NCBI GenBank assembly: GCA_023387815.1
Contig: JAEWHK010000038.1
Coordinates: forward strand, 1 to 34,166
Length of the DNA stretch: 34,166 nt
Direction of reading: 5' to 3'
From: Pseudomonadota bacterium
GTDB lineage: Bacteria; Pseudomonadota; Gammaproteobacteria; Burkholderiales; Burkholderiaceae_B
Positions 8,760-16,937 of this stretch are shown here, piece by piece; position 1 is the stretch's first letter; every line of letters starts with the position of its first letter. Under the pieces are notes generated by a model. The model saw only the letters and a program-made list of their open reading frames with translations. It was not told where the DNA came from and ran no database searches. The position numbers and the translations under genes are program-made.

Positions 8760-9512
8760 TCAGTCCTTTTTGGCTTTACCCTGGGCAGCCACGGCTGCCA
8801 TGGCAGCGGCAATCGCTTCCTGGTCGCCCAGATAATAGTGTTTGATGGGTTTGAGATTTTCATCAAGCTCATAAACCAGCGGCTGGCCGGTAGGAATATT
8901 CAGATTGACGATATCCTCTTCGGACACCTGGTCCAGATGCTTGATCAGGGCGCGCAGGCTGTTACCGTGAGCGGCAATCAGCACATTGCGTCCGGCGCGA
9001 ATGGCCGGGGCAATGGATTCATTCCACAGAGGCAGAACGCGTGCAACCGTGTCTTTGAGGCATTCGGTTGCAGGCAGCTCCTCGGCGGCGATACGTCCGT
9101 AACGGTTATCGAAACGCGGATGACGTTCGTCATCTGCGTCCAGCGGATCGGGTGCGATGGCGTAAGCACGACGCCAGATGAGAACCTGTTCGTCACCGAA
9201 CTTCTGAGCGGTCTCCGCCTTGTTCAGGCCCTGCAGTGCGCCATAGTGCCGTTCATTCAGGCGCCAGCTTGGATGCACGGGGATATACATGGCGTCCATG
9301 GCATCCAGGGCAATCCAGAGCGTACGAATGGCGCGTTTCAGCACAGAGGTGAAAGCCAGATCAAAGGAATAGCCTTCTTTTTTGAGCAGCTCGCCGGCGT
9401 CCCAGGCCTGCTGCCTGCCGGTTTCGGTCAGATCGACATCTTTCCACCCCGTGAACCGATTCTCCAGATTCCACTGGCTCTCGCCATGCCGCATTAATAC
9501 TAACTTGTACAT
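8760..9512 (-). CDS. gpmA: 2,3-bisphosphoglycerate-dependent phosphoglycerate mutase
   Basis: A 250-residue glycolytic enzyme interconverting 3- and 2-phosphoglycerate. The histidine-phosphatase motif LMRHGESQWN carries the phosphorylated His9. The characteristic blocks FTGWKDVDLTE (20-30), NERHYGALQGLNK (86-98, Glu87 as acid/base) and AAHGNSLRALIKHL (second active-site His) are present. The ATG at 9512 is chosen because it gives the family N-terminus MYKLVLMRHG and has GGGAA upstream; an earlier TTG at 9527 is unsupported. The tail is alanine- and lysine-rich. It is divergent from the rhodanese gene. In E. coli the unrelated cofactor-independent GpmM occupies the matching position next to envC. 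Confidence 0.96.
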   Translation of the reverse strand: MYKLVLMRHGESQWNLENRFTGWKDVDLTETGRQQAWDAGELLKKEGYSFDLAFTSVLKRAIRTLWIALDAMDAMYIPVHPSWRLNERHYGALQGLNKAETAQKFGDEQVLIWRRAYAIAPDPLDADDERHPRFDNRYGRIAAEELPATECLKDTVARVLPLWNESIAPAIRAGRNVLIAAHGNSLRALIKHLDQVSEEDIVNLNIPTGQPLVYELDENLKPIKHYYLGDQEAIAAAMAAVAAQGKAKKD

Positions 9513-9623
9513 TATTGATTCCCGCAAGACAAAACTGAAAAACTGTAAACCTGCTGAAAGCGGCCCGCAAACTGCCTGAAGGACGGCTCCAGTGATTAAT
9601 TTTCCTCTATTTTACAGAACTCT

Positions 9624-9652
9624 TATCTCGAATAGTCCAGCTATTTTATAAT
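9624..9652 (+). promoter_or_regulatory. Candidate promoter for rhodanese-grxC-secB-gpsA
   Basis: A perfect -10 hexamer TATAAT lies at 9647-9652 in the AT-rich gap between gpmA and the rhodanese gene. The corresponding -35 region (TATCTC, 17-nt spacing) is poor. Transcription would start near 9659, about 36 nt ahead of the GTG start. The same gap must also hold the divergent gpmA promoter; TAAAAT on the minus strand near 9610-9615 is a weak candidate. Confidence 0.4.
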
Positions 9653-9694
9653 CAGTAAATTCAGCGTTTGAAATGCGCATTTTCAGGATTCATT

Positions 9695-10111
9695 GTGGAA
9701 TTTCTTCTTTATCAGAACTCGATTTACTTTCTTATCTTTCTGCTGGTGTCCGGCGGACTGCTGCTCTTTCCCTTGCTGCGCAAGCAGGGCAAAGGCAATA
9801 CCGGGCTGGGCGTCAAAGAGGCCGTCAATCTGGCCAATCGGGAAAATGCCGTTTTTGTTGATGTTCGCCCTCTGGAAAACTATCGCGCCGGCTCCATCCC
9901 GTCTGCGCGCCATCTGCCTGCCGCAGAAGCTGAACAAAAGATCAGCAGCCTGCCGCGCAACAAACCGCTGATCCTGGTCTGCGAAAACGGACGCGATTCC
10001 GCCAAACTGGTCAAAACCCTGGCAGACAAGCATACTGCCGCTGTTTACTCGCTGGCCGGTGGCATGACCGCCTGGAGGGCTGATGGCATGCCCGTCAAGC
10101 AGCACGCCTGA
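9695..10111 (+). CDS. Membrane-anchored rhodanese-like sulfurtransferase (YibN type)
   Basis: A 138-residue protein with an N-terminal transmembrane helix (about 10-28, YFLIFLLVSGGLLLFPLL) and one rhodanese domain (about 36-135). The active-site cysteine is Cys96 in the loop CENGRDS, and VDVRPLENYRAGSIP is the domain's first conserved block. It would hold a persulfide facing the cytosol. The GTG at 9695 is chosen because CAGGA lies 6-7 nt upstream; the reading frame extends upstream only to a TTG without a ribosome site. The rhodanese-grxC-secB-gpsA order matches yibN-grxC-secB-gpsA of E. coli. Confidence 0.88.
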   Translation: MEFLLYQNSIYFLIFLLVSGGLLLFPLLRKQGKGNTGLGVKEAVNLANRENAVFVDVRPLENYRAGSIPSARHLPAAEAEQKISSLPRNKPLILVCENGRDSAKLVKTLADKHTAAVYSLAGGMTAWRADGMPVKQHA

Positions 10112-10161
10112 CGACACGTCCGCGACACTTGCAACCACTCCATGCATACACAGGATTGATG

Positions 10162-10422
10162 ATGAAAAAAGTGACCATGTTCTACAAAATAACCTGCCCG
10201 TACTGTGTGCGTGCAGAAAAACTGCTGCGCGAGCGCGGCGTGTCCGACCTGGAAAAAATCGGTATTGACACAAACCGGGAACAGCGCGCTGTCATGATTG
10301 AACGATCTGGTGGCCGCACAACCGTTCCCCAGATTTTCATTGGAGACGAGCATATCGGTGGATGCGATGACCTCATGGCGCTTGACCGTGAGGGTAAACT
10401 GACTGCTATGCTGGGTCAGTGA
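10162..10422 (+). CDS. grxC: Glutaredoxin 3
   Basis: An 86-residue dithiol glutaredoxin that reduces disulfides with glutathione. The CPYC active site is at residues 12-15, followed by the glutathione-binding TVPQIFIG block with its cis-proline and the GGCDDLMAL motif. Two ATG codons adjoin (10159, 10162); the second is better spaced from CAGGA at 10151. It lies between the rhodanese gene and secB. Confidence 0.96.
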   Translation: MKKVTMFYKITCPYCVRAEKLLRERGVSDLEKIGIDTNREQRAVMIERSGGRTTVPQIFIGDEHIGGCDDLMALDREGKLTAMLGQ

Positions 10423-10460
10423 CCCGTTTATTTTTGATATTTACCTAATTAGGAAGTTAT

Positions 10461-11006
10461 ATGGCCGACGAAAACAACGCTGCAAATAACGCTGCATCGA
10501 ATAACGAAGCAACAGGATCAGATCCGGTATTTTCAATGCAGCGCGTGTATCTGAAAGATCTGTCGCTGGAAATGCCCAATGCGCCTCAGATTTTTCTGGA
10601 ACAGGAAACACCCACTGTTGAGGTCTCTCTCAACGTCGGTGGCGAACGTCTGGCCGAAACCGTCTCTGAAGCTACGGTGACGGTCACCATCACCACCAAG
10701 ATCGGCGATAAAACCTTGTATCTGGTTGAAGGTACACAGGCCGGCATTTTTGAAATTGCCAATATCCCCGAAGAGCAGTTCGAGCCACTGATCGGCATCG
10801 TCTGCCCAACCATGCTTTTCCCATATCTGCGTGCCAACGTGGCTGACGCGATCAACCGCACCTCACTGCCTCCGCTGCATCTGGCAGAAGTCAACTTCCA
10901 GGCACTGTACGAGCAGCGCGTCCAGGAAGCGCAGAACCAGGCTGGCGGCGCGCCGGCTGACAACGGTTCAGGCATTTACGTACCTCCCGGTACGACACGC
11001 CAATAA
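10461..11006 (+). CDS. secB: Protein-export chaperone SecB
   Basis: A 181-residue tetrameric chaperone that keeps precursor proteins unfolded and hands them to SecA. The core carries family hallmarks: FSMQRVYLKDLSLEMPNAP (24-42), YLVEGTQAGIFEI and the segment CPTMLFPYLRANVADAI before PPLHLAEVNF. The N-terminal 20 residues are Asn/Ala-rich and low in complexity, and the C-terminal 25 residues are flexible. An AGGAAG ribosome site lies 4 nt before the ATG. It is followed 6 nt later by gpsA, as in many proteobacteria. Confidence 0.97.
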   Translation: MADENNAANNAASNNEATGSDPVFSMQRVYLKDLSLEMPNAPQIFLEQETPTVEVSLNVGGERLAETVSEATVTVTITTKIGDKTLYLVEGTQAGIFEIANIPEEQFEPLIGIVCPTMLFPYLRANVADAINRTSLPPLHLAEVNFQALYEQRVQEAQNQAGGAPADNGSGIYVPPGTTRQ

Positions 11007-11012
11007 GTCTGC

Positions 11013-12053
11013 ATGACCTCTGCATCAGCGCCGTCGCCACTACGCGTACTTGTACTTGGAGCAGGTAGCTGGGGCACGGCGCTGGCGCTGTCAGCCTGCC
11101 GCAATGCGCAGGTCATGTTATGGGCCCGGGATCCTGATACGGCCGAAAACATTCAGCGTCATCACCGCAACCCAAGGTATCTGCAGGACATAAATCTGCC
11201 GCCCGCCTTGCTTGCGACCAGCAGTCCTGAACAGGCCTTCGCCTTTCTGCAGGACGCCCGCGCTTCCCTAATCATTCTTGGAACACCCGTAGCCGCCATT
11301 GGTCAGGCCTGCGATCTTTTGCTCGACCATCTGCCACGCGCCGGACTGCAGGACACGCCTGTCCTGTGGACCTGCAAGGGATTCGAAGAGGAAAGCGCAC
11401 GCCTGCCGCACGAGGTCATCCGGGACAGGCTGGGCGACATAATTGCACACGCGGGTGTGCTGTCAGGACCCTCTTTTGCGCGCGAGGTTGCCCAAGGTCT
11501 GCCCGTGGCTCTCACTGCGGCGAGCAGCCATGAAGTGGTCACCACGCGCGCGACAGACGCCCTGCACTCAGGCAATACGCGAATCTATCGAAGCCAGGAT
11601 GTGGTCGGCGTTGAAGTGGGTGGGGCAATGAAAAACGTGATTGCCATTGCCTGCGGGATTGCTGACGGGCTGTCACTGGGCATGAATGCCCGCGCTGCGC
11701 TCATTACCCGAGGCCTGGCCGAAATGACCCGACTGGGCATTGCGCTGGGTGGAGACGCTGCCACGTTCAGCGGCCTGACCGGACTGGGCGATCTCGTACT
11801 GACAGCAACCGGCGATTTGTCGCGCAACCGTCAGGTTGGAATGGCGCTTGGCAAAGGCCAGGATCTGACCTCTATCCTGGCACAGGGCATGACAGCCGAA
11901 GGCGTACGCTGTGCCCGCGCCGCGCTGGCCCGTGCGCGACAGGTCAATATTGATATGCCAATTACCGAAGCGGTGTGTGGCGTGCTGTTTGACCAGGTGC
12001 CGCCCTTACAGGCAGTATCACGATTGTTATCACGCGAGGCTCGCGAAGAATAA
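11013..12053 (+). CDS. gpsA: Glycerol-3-phosphate dehydrogenase [NAD(P)+]
   Basis: A 346-residue cytosolic enzyme that reduces dihydroxyacetone phosphate to sn-glycerol 3-phosphate for phospholipid synthesis. The dinucleotide-binding loop is GAGSWG (16-21). Further family blocks are LSGPSFAREVAQGLP, the catalytic-lysine segment VGGAMKNVIAIACG and NARAALITRGLAEM. The start at 11013 has only a weak ribosome site, so coupling to secB is likely. Its stop codon (12051-12053) directly abuts the stop of the methyltransferase gene on the other strand, leaving no intergenic terminator. Confidence 0.96.
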   Translation: MTSASAPSPLRVLVLGAGSWGTALALSACRNAQVMLWARDPDTAENIQRHHRNPRYLQDINLPPALLATSSPEQAFAFLQDARASLIILGTPVAAIGQACDLLLDHLPRAGLQDTPVLWTCKGFEEESARLPHEVIRDRLGDIIAHAGVLSGPSFAREVAQGLPVALTAASSHEVVTTRATDALHSGNTRIYRSQDVVGVEVGGAMKNVIAIACGIADGLSLGMNARAALITRGLAEMTRLGIALGGDAATFSGLTGLGDLVLTATGDLSRNRQVGMALGKGQDLTSILAQGMTAEGVRCARAALARARQVNIDMPITEAVCGVLFDQVPPLQAVSRLLSREAREE

Positions 12054-12971
12054 TCAACGAACTGCCCGTTGAATTGAACTGATGGGCACCAGCGTTTCTC
12101 CTGCAGTGTTCTGCCGCACCGGCTTGCACCAGGCATGACCGTAAGCCACTTCCAATGACAATCGCAATAACCCGTCTGCGCCCCGTCCTTTCTCGATACC
12201 CTCGCGCAGTCTTTCATACCAGGCTCGTCCCTTGAGACCGTTGGCGCGGGCCTCGCTGGGATTGCCGCCCAGTCCTCGCACATCCTTCAGCAACGCGTCC
12301 ACCGTCCGGTAAGTCAGCGTAATCACTTCCTGATCCATCACCGGATCCATGAATCCATTTTCCAGCAGAATATCGCCAAAATCATGCATATCCACAAACT
12401 GCATGGTCTGTGTCTGAATGCCGGCAACGTCTACGGCCGTTCGCAATTCCCTGAAGGTGCCCGGTCCCAGACAGGAGAACATGGCAAGACCGCTAGTGCG
12501 CAGAACACGCCGCCACTCGCGGATGACATCATGCGGTTCACGGTGCCAGTGCAGCGCCAGATTGGACCAGATCATATCCACGGACTCGGGTGCCAAGGGC
12601 GTTGAAGCCATGTCCGCCAGTTCAAAACGGAAATCCTGTCGGCCTTTGAGCTTTTGGACCAGAGACTTGAGGCCCCTCGCCTGATAGGTCGTCTGGCAAT
12701 GCCTGATAAACGATTCGCAGTGATCCACACCCGTCACGTTTGCCTGAGGATAACGGCCAGCCAGCAGGTGCAGGGCATGACCGGGCCCGCAGCCGGCATC
12801 CACAATGTGTTTCGGGTCGATTTTGATATAACCCAGACGGTCTATCATGCGCGCCGCAATTTCATCATTGAAAAAGCGCGCATCTTCCAGCGTACCGCGA
12901 CGGGCAAACTGCTGACGGACGTGGGTCATGTTGATGGGCAGCCGGGAAGCCGAGTGGATGAGCTGGGACAT
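12054..12971 (-). CDS. BioC-like SAM-dependent methyltransferase
   Basis: A class I methyltransferase of 305 residues. The SAM-binding motif VDAGCGPG is at 57-64. Features recalling BioC (malonyl-ACP O-methyltransferase, first step of pimeloyl synthesis for biotin) include SNLALHWHREP, FSCLGPGTFRELR, MHDFGDILLENGFMDPV and LLKDVRGLGG. The frame is open upstream to 13295, but that stretch is antisense to comF and lacks family likeness, so the ATG at 12971 (MSQLIHSAS) is preferred; an ATG at 12929 is also possible. No bio genes adjoin it. It is divergent from comF and converges with gpsA. BioC function is an inference; the methyltransferase call is firm. Confidence 0.82.
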   Translation of the reverse strand: MSQLIHSASRLPINMTHVRQQFARRGTLEDARFFNDEIAARMIDRLGYIKIDPKHIVDAGCGPGHALHLLAGRYPQANVTGVDHCESFIRHCQTTYQARGLKSLVQKLKGRQDFRFELADMASTPLAPESVDMIWSNLALHWHREPHDVIREWRRVLRTSGLAMFSCLGPGTFRELRTAVDVAGIQTQTMQFVDMHDFGDILLENGFMDPVMDQEVITLTYRTVDALLKDVRGLGGNPSEARANGLKGRAWYERLREGIEKGRGADGLLRLSLEVAYGHAWCKPVRQNTAGETLVPISSIQRAVR

Positions 12972-13048
12972 GGATATCACAAAGCCAATTGATGCCGGAA
13001 TCGGGTTCTGGCAGATTACGCAATCTGTCATTGTAATGAAGGTGATTC

Positions 13049-13810
13049 GTGATAAATGCCGTGCTTCGCTTTTCCCGAAGATTTTCCCTGCGCGACCTGA
13101 TGTCATCGTCATGCCCGCTATGCGATGGTTCGGCAAGACCCGGTCAGTTGTGTGCCGGATGTGCCGGCGACGTCCGCTATTCCATGATTCACCATCGCTG
13201 GCGTTGCCCGCGCTGTGCGCTTGCCCTGCCCGGTAACATCCCCTGCCCCGACTGTGCGAGCCAGTCAGGGGCACTGAAAAGCGTTGTGGCCGCAATTGAT
13301 TATGTCTCGCCTGCCGACAGTCTGGTGCTTCGCTACAAAAATGCCCGCCAGTTTCAGTTGGCCATCCCTTTTGCTCACCTTGCCTGCGAGGCCATTCGGG
13401 ACCGTAGCCCGCACTGGCCTCAGCCTTTCTGGCGCGCCAGTGCGCCGCTCGTCCCCGTACCGGGCAGCACCAACTCGTTACGCCGTCGCGGCTTCAACCC
13501 CGCTGGCGAATTTGCCACGCAGCTGGGGCGGCGGCTGCGCGTCCCTGTCATGCACAATCTTCTTTACAGGTCGCCCGATACCCATAAACAAAGCACGCTG
13601 AATCGTCAGCAACGACAGGCCAGTACCGCCCATTTGTATTACTGCTGTCGCAATATTTCCTATCCCTGTGTGGTGCTGGTGGATGATGTGCTGACCACGG
13701 GCAGCACGCTGGATGCGGCAGCAAGAGCGCTGGTTGCTGCTGGTGCGCGTCACGTGGTTGCCGTGGTTATTGCAAGAACACCAAGGCGGACCGGGGGGCG
13801 CATGAATTGA
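13049..13810 (+). CDS. ComF family phosphoribosyltransferase-like protein
   Basis: A 253-residue ComF/GntX-type protein linked to DNA uptake in transformable bacteria. The N-terminal zinc-ribbon region has four CxxC pairs (Cys22/25, 35/38, 53/56, 66/69). The C-terminal phosphoribosyltransferase-like domain includes RRRGFNPAGE (145-154) and the PRPP loop VVLVDDVLTTGST (208-220). The GTG at 13049 is used because GAAGGTGA lies just upstream; an ATG at 13100 would drop 17 residues and has no ribosome site. dprA, another transformation gene, is at the right end of the window. The two are not in one operon. Confidence 0.88.
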   Translation: MINAVLRFSRRFSLRDLMSSSCPLCDGSARPGQLCAGCAGDVRYSMIHHRWRCPRCALALPGNIPCPDCASQSGALKSVVAAIDYVSPADSLVLRYKNARQFQLAIPFAHLACEAIRDRSPHWPQPFWRASAPLVPVPGSTNSLRRRGFNPAGEFATQLGRRLRVPVMHNLLYRSPDTHKQSTLNRQQRQASTAHLYYCCRNISYPCVVLVDDVLTTGSTLDAAARALVAAGARHVVAVVIARTPRRTGGRMN

Positions 13811-13991
13811 GGAAAGACATAAATTCGGGAACGCATGAATAGGAGAACGCTTTCTTCGGATAACGCGCGAATTGGAAACATGCAGGAATCGGGGTTTTCC
13901 ATTATTTTCTCAATTATCAGGAATTAAATATTTAATTTTCGGGAAAGCGCGGTTATTCTGAAGCGGTCATCTATCCATCCTCTGCCTCATC
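13811..13991. promoter_or_regulatory. AT-rich control region ahead of the IclR gene, with a 16-bp palindrome
   Basis: This gap separates comF from the IclR regulator. Its right half is strikingly AT-rich. A perfect palindrome AATTAAATATTTAATT lies at 13922-13937, about 55 nt before the IclR start, and TATTCT at 13954-13959 could be a -10 hexamer. IclR-type regulators often bind short palindromes near their own promoters, so autoregulation is plausible. No terminator for comF is evident. Confidence 0.4.
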
Positions 13992-14747
13992 ATGCTTTCA
14001 CAATCGGACAAAGGCGGCGCAGACCGCGCGCTCTTTATTCTGTCGATTTTTGCCAGAATCGAACGCGCCGTGACCGTTGCTGAACTGATTACGCTTACTG
14101 GTCTGCCGCAAAGCACGGTGTACCGTCAGCTCACGCTGCTTAAAAAATGGGGCTTTGTGTTCGAGTCGCAGGGTGAATACATGCCCGGCCCGCGCTGTCT
14201 GCCGCTGGCCTGGGGTTTCAATCAGTCCTCTTTTCTGCTGCAGCACGCCCGCAAGGATATGCTGGCCCTTGCCACACAAACGGGCGAATCTGTGGGCATT
14301 CTGGCCGCAGTGGAAGACGTGGCCGTTTGCCTGGACATGGTAGAGAGCACGAGTTCGCTGCGCTGCTCCTTCGTGAAAGGCCGCTCACTACCCCTGATTC
14401 GCGGTGCTTCCGCCAAATCATTGCTGGCTTTTTTGCCTGAGGCCAAGCGTGAGGCCGTTGTGCAGCAGGCCATCAGACAGGGCCAGCTCTCGCCAGACCA
14501 GGCCGAGCGTCTGGCCGCCGATATTCTGCAGGTTCAGAAGCAGGGTTATGCCGTCACTGACGGCGAAGTGGACGATGGCGTCTGGGGCGTAAGTGCCCCG
14601 CTGTTTCAGCAGAAACGGCTGGCACTGGGCTCCATCACGCTTATGGCCCCCACCGCGCGGGCAACGCCGCGTGCCCAGCAACTGATTGAAGCCACCGTCA
14701 AGGCGGCAACCACGATTTCTTCCACCCTCAAAGCGCTTGTTGAATAA
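13992..14747 (+). CDS. IclR family transcriptional regulator
   Basis: A 251-residue regulator with an N-terminal winged helix-turn-helix (about 10-68; LITLTGLPQSTVYRQLTLLKKWG is the recognition region) and a C-terminal IclR effector domain (about 75-245) containing RGASAKSLLAFL and GYAVTDGEVDDGVWGVSAPL. IclR proteins usually control catabolic operons in response to a small pathway metabolite. It is the first gene of a plus-strand run with an ABC transporter and a formimidoylglutamase; only 18 nt separate it from the binding-protein gene. No clear Shine-Dalgarno precedes the ATG. The ligand is unknown; a histidine-pathway metabolite is suggested by the last gene. Confidence 0.92.
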   Translation: MLSQSDKGGADRALFILSIFARIERAVTVAELITLTGLPQSTVYRQLTLLKKWGFVFESQGEYMPGPRCLPLAWGFNQSSFLLQHARKDMLALATQTGESVGILAAVEDVAVCLDMVESTSSLRCSFVKGRSLPLIRGASAKSLLAFLPEAKREAVVQQAIRQGQLSPDQAERLAADILQVQKQGYAVTDGEVDDGVWGVSAPLFQQKRLALGSITLMAPTARATPRAQQLIEATVKAATTISSTLKALVE

Positions 14748-14765
14748 CTCTTGCAAGGAATGACC

Positions 14766-15506
14766 ATGAAGCCATCTCGCATTTTCCTGACAGCCCTGCT
14801 GGCCCTTGGCCTGGCAGCTCCCTCTCTTTCCGGTGCCGCCGATGCACCGCTGCGCGTCGTTACCGATGCCACCTTCCCTCCCATGGAGTTCTACAAGGAC
14901 GGCAAGCCTACCGGTTTTGACGTCGAACTGATACATGCACTGGGCGAAGAAATGAAGCGCCCCGTCGAGCTCATCAATATTGACTTCAAGGGTCTGATTC
15001 CGGCGATTGTCTCCGGTCGCGCCGAAGCGGCCATTTCGGGTATTTACATCACCCCCGAGCGTAAAAACGTGGTGGACTTCACCGACTCTTATTACGCAGG
15101 CGGCCTGGTGGTATTGACCAAAAAAGACAGCAGCATCAAAAGCCTGAAAGACCTGGACGGCAAAAAGGTCACTGTTCAGGTGGGTACAAAATCGGTTAAC
15201 TATCTGACAGAACACTTCCCCAAAGTCAATCGCGTGGAAGTCGAGAAAAACGAAGAGATGTTCAATCTGGTCAAGATTGGCCGCGCTGACGCTGCTGTGA
15301 CAGGTCGCCCGGCAGCCAAGCTGTATGCGCAGCACAATCCTGACTTCACGGTGCTGGATGAACAGATCACGACCGAAGAGTACGGCATTGCCGTCAGTAA
15401 ATCACAATCGGAATTACGTGATGCATTGAACGCAGCGCTGAAAAAACTGCGCGATAACGGCAAATATCAATCCATCGAGAAAAAATGGTTTGAGGCCAAG
15501 TCATGA
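14766..15506 (+). CDS. Amino acid ABC transporter, periplasmic substrate-binding protein
   Basis: A 246-residue family-3 solute-binding protein. A signal peptide covers about 1-24 (basic start, LTALLALGLAAPSLSGA). The mature part opens with LRVVTDATFPPMEFY, the typical first strand of polar amino acid binders, and contains GFDVELIHALGEEM and the ligand-contact region AAISGIYITPERKNVVDFTDSYY. The ATG at 14766 has AAGGA 6 nt upstream; earlier in-frame TTG and ATG codons sit within that ribosome site. Its last 4 bases overlap the permease start. Ligand specificity cannot be read, but the operon suggests histidine or a degradation product. Confidence 0.93.
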   Translation: MKPSRIFLTALLALGLAAPSLSGAADAPLRVVTDATFPPMEFYKDGKPTGFDVELIHALGEEMKRPVELINIDFKGLIPAIVSGRAEAAISGIYITPERKNVVDFTDSYYAGGLVVLTKKDSSIKSLKDLDGKKVTVQVGTKSVNYLTEHFPKVNRVEVEKNEEMFNLVKIGRADAAVTGRPAAKLYAQHNPDFTVLDEQITTEEYGIAVSKSQSELRDALNAALKKLRDNGKYQSIEKKWFEAKS

Positions 15507-16171
15507 ATCTGGATTTCACCCCCGTACTTGCCGGCTGGGAACCACTGCTGCAGGGAACGCTGGTCACGATTGAAGTGACCGCCGGTGCCCTGCTGCTTTC
15601 CTGCATTGTCGGCCTGCTGATCGGTATTGGCCGACTGAACCCGGAGCGCAAGGTCATTTACTTTCTGTGCAGTACGTATCTGACCATTTTCCGCGGCACG
15701 CCACTGCTGGTGCAGCTGTTCATCTGGTTTTTTGGCCTGCCGCAGTTTGGCATTCTGCTGCCCGCGTTTATGTGTGGTGTGCTCGGTTTGGGTATGTATT
15801 CGGCCTCGTATGTTTCTGAAGTCGTACGTGGTTCCATTCAATCCGTGGACAAAGGCCAGGGCGAAGCGGCACGCTCGCTGGGAATGTCTGCCCGTCAGGC
15901 CATGCGCAAGATTATTTTGCCGCAGGCACTGGTGCGCATGATCCCCCCATTGGGTAACGAATTCATTGCGCTCATCAAAAACTCTGCGCTGGTTTCGCTG
16001 CTGACGATTCATGATGTGATGCATGAGGGACAGAAAATTATCAGTGTGTCCTACCGCTCGCTGGAAACCTATCTGGTGATCGCCGTGATCTATCTCGTGC
16101 TTACCGTAACCGCGATGCTGATTCTGCGCAAAATTGAAAACTCACTCAAGGCCGGAGGAATGGTGCAATGA
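15503..16171 (+). CDS. Amino acid ABC transporter permease (HisM/GlnP type)
   Basis: A 222-residue inner-membrane permease with about five helices. The ATPase-contact EAA loop is present as GEAARSLGMSARQAMRKIILPQ, preceded by the TYLTIFRGTPLLVQLF segment common to HEQ/PAAT permeases. It overlaps the binding-protein gene and the ATPase gene by 4 nt each (ATGA), so the three are translationally coupled. Only one permease gene is present, so the transporter is probably a homodimer of this subunit. Confidence 0.94.
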   Translation: MNLDFTPVLAGWEPLLQGTLVTIEVTAGALLLSCIVGLLIGIGRLNPERKVIYFLCSTYLTIFRGTPLLVQLFIWFFGLPQFGILLPAFMCGVLGLGMYSASYVSEVVRGSIQSVDKGQGEAARSLGMSARQAMRKIILPQALVRMIPPLGNEFIALIKNSALVSLLTIHDVMHEGQKIISVSYRSLETYLVIAVIYLVLTVTAMLILRKIENSLKAGGMVQ

Positions 16172-16923
16172 AGCCATCCATGATTCATCTGGATCGCGTG
16201 GAAAAATCCTACGGCGATCATCAAGTCCTCAAAGGTGTGAGCCTGGATATTGAAAAGTCTTCTGTGGTGGTACTGATTGGCCCCAGCGGCTCTGGCAAAA
16301 GTACACTGCTGCGTTGCTGTAACGGCCTGGAGACAGCACAGAAAGGTGATATCACCATCAACGGGCAGCCACTGCTGCGCGATGGCAAACTGATTTCGGA
16401 GAAGGACCTGAACGCCCTTCGCATGAATGTCGGCATGGTGTTTCAATCGTTCAATCTGTTCCCGCATTTGTCGGTCCTGGACAACGTCACCATTGCACCG
16501 CGCACGCTCAAAAACATGTCCGAAGCCGATGCACGCAAACTTGCCCTGTCCCTTCTTGAAAAGGTCGGACTCAGGGAAAAAGCCGACGCCATGCCCGCCA
16601 GCCTTTCCGGCGGACAGAAGCAGCGCGTCGCCATTGCCCGTGCGCTGGCAATGGAACCGGAAGTGATGCTGTTTGACGAACCCACATCAGCCCTGGATCC
16701 TGAACTGGTGGGCGAGGTGCTGCAAGTCATGAAACTGCTTGCCAAAGAAGGCATGACCATGCTGGTAGTCACACATGAAATGGGCTTTGCACGCGATGTC
16801 GCGGACAAGGTCGTGGTGATGGACCATGGGGTGATTCTTGAACAGGATATTCCATCTGTCATTTTTTCGCAGCCCGCGCACGAACGCACGCGTTCGTTCC
16901 TGCAGGCCGTCCTGAGCACCTGA
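16168..16923 (+). CDS. Amino acid ABC transporter ATP-binding protein (HisP/GlnQ type)
   Basis: A 251-residue ATPase. Walker A is GPSGSGKST (38-46), the Q-loop is in VFQSFNLFPH (91-100), the ABC signature is LSGGQ (146-150), and Walker B is VMLFDE with the catalytic glutamate at 171 followed by the D-loop SALDPE. The switch histidine is His203. All elements needed for ATP hydrolysis are intact. It is followed 14 nt downstream by the formimidoylglutamase gene. Confidence 0.95.
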   Translation: MKPSMIHLDRVEKSYGDHQVLKGVSLDIEKSSVVVLIGPSGSGKSTLLRCCNGLETAQKGDITINGQPLLRDGKLISEKDLNALRMNVGMVFQSFNLFPHLSVLDNVTIAPRTLKNMSEADARKLALSLLEKVGLREKADAMPASLSGGQKQRVAIARALAMEPEVMLFDEPTSALDPELVGEVLQVMKLLAKEGMTMLVVTHEMGFARDVADKVVVMDHGVILEQDIPSVIFSQPAHERTRSFLQAVLST

Positions 16924-16937
16924 ACTGAAGTATCAAC

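Noticed and set aside
7249..9497. Two 343-codon plus-strand frames opposite envC and gpmA
   Set aside because: Both are complementary shadows of envC and gpmA, which carry clear domain motifs; the translated shadows have irregular composition and no motifs.
12972..13295. Upstream extension of the methyltransferase frame to 413 residues
   Set aside because: The extra 108 residues are antisense to comF and not methyltransferase-like; the ATG at 12971 gives the normal family length.
14418..15335. Minus-strand open frame of 305 codons under the IclR and binding-protein genes
   Set aside because: It spans the ends of two confident genes on the other strand and shows no recognisable domain.
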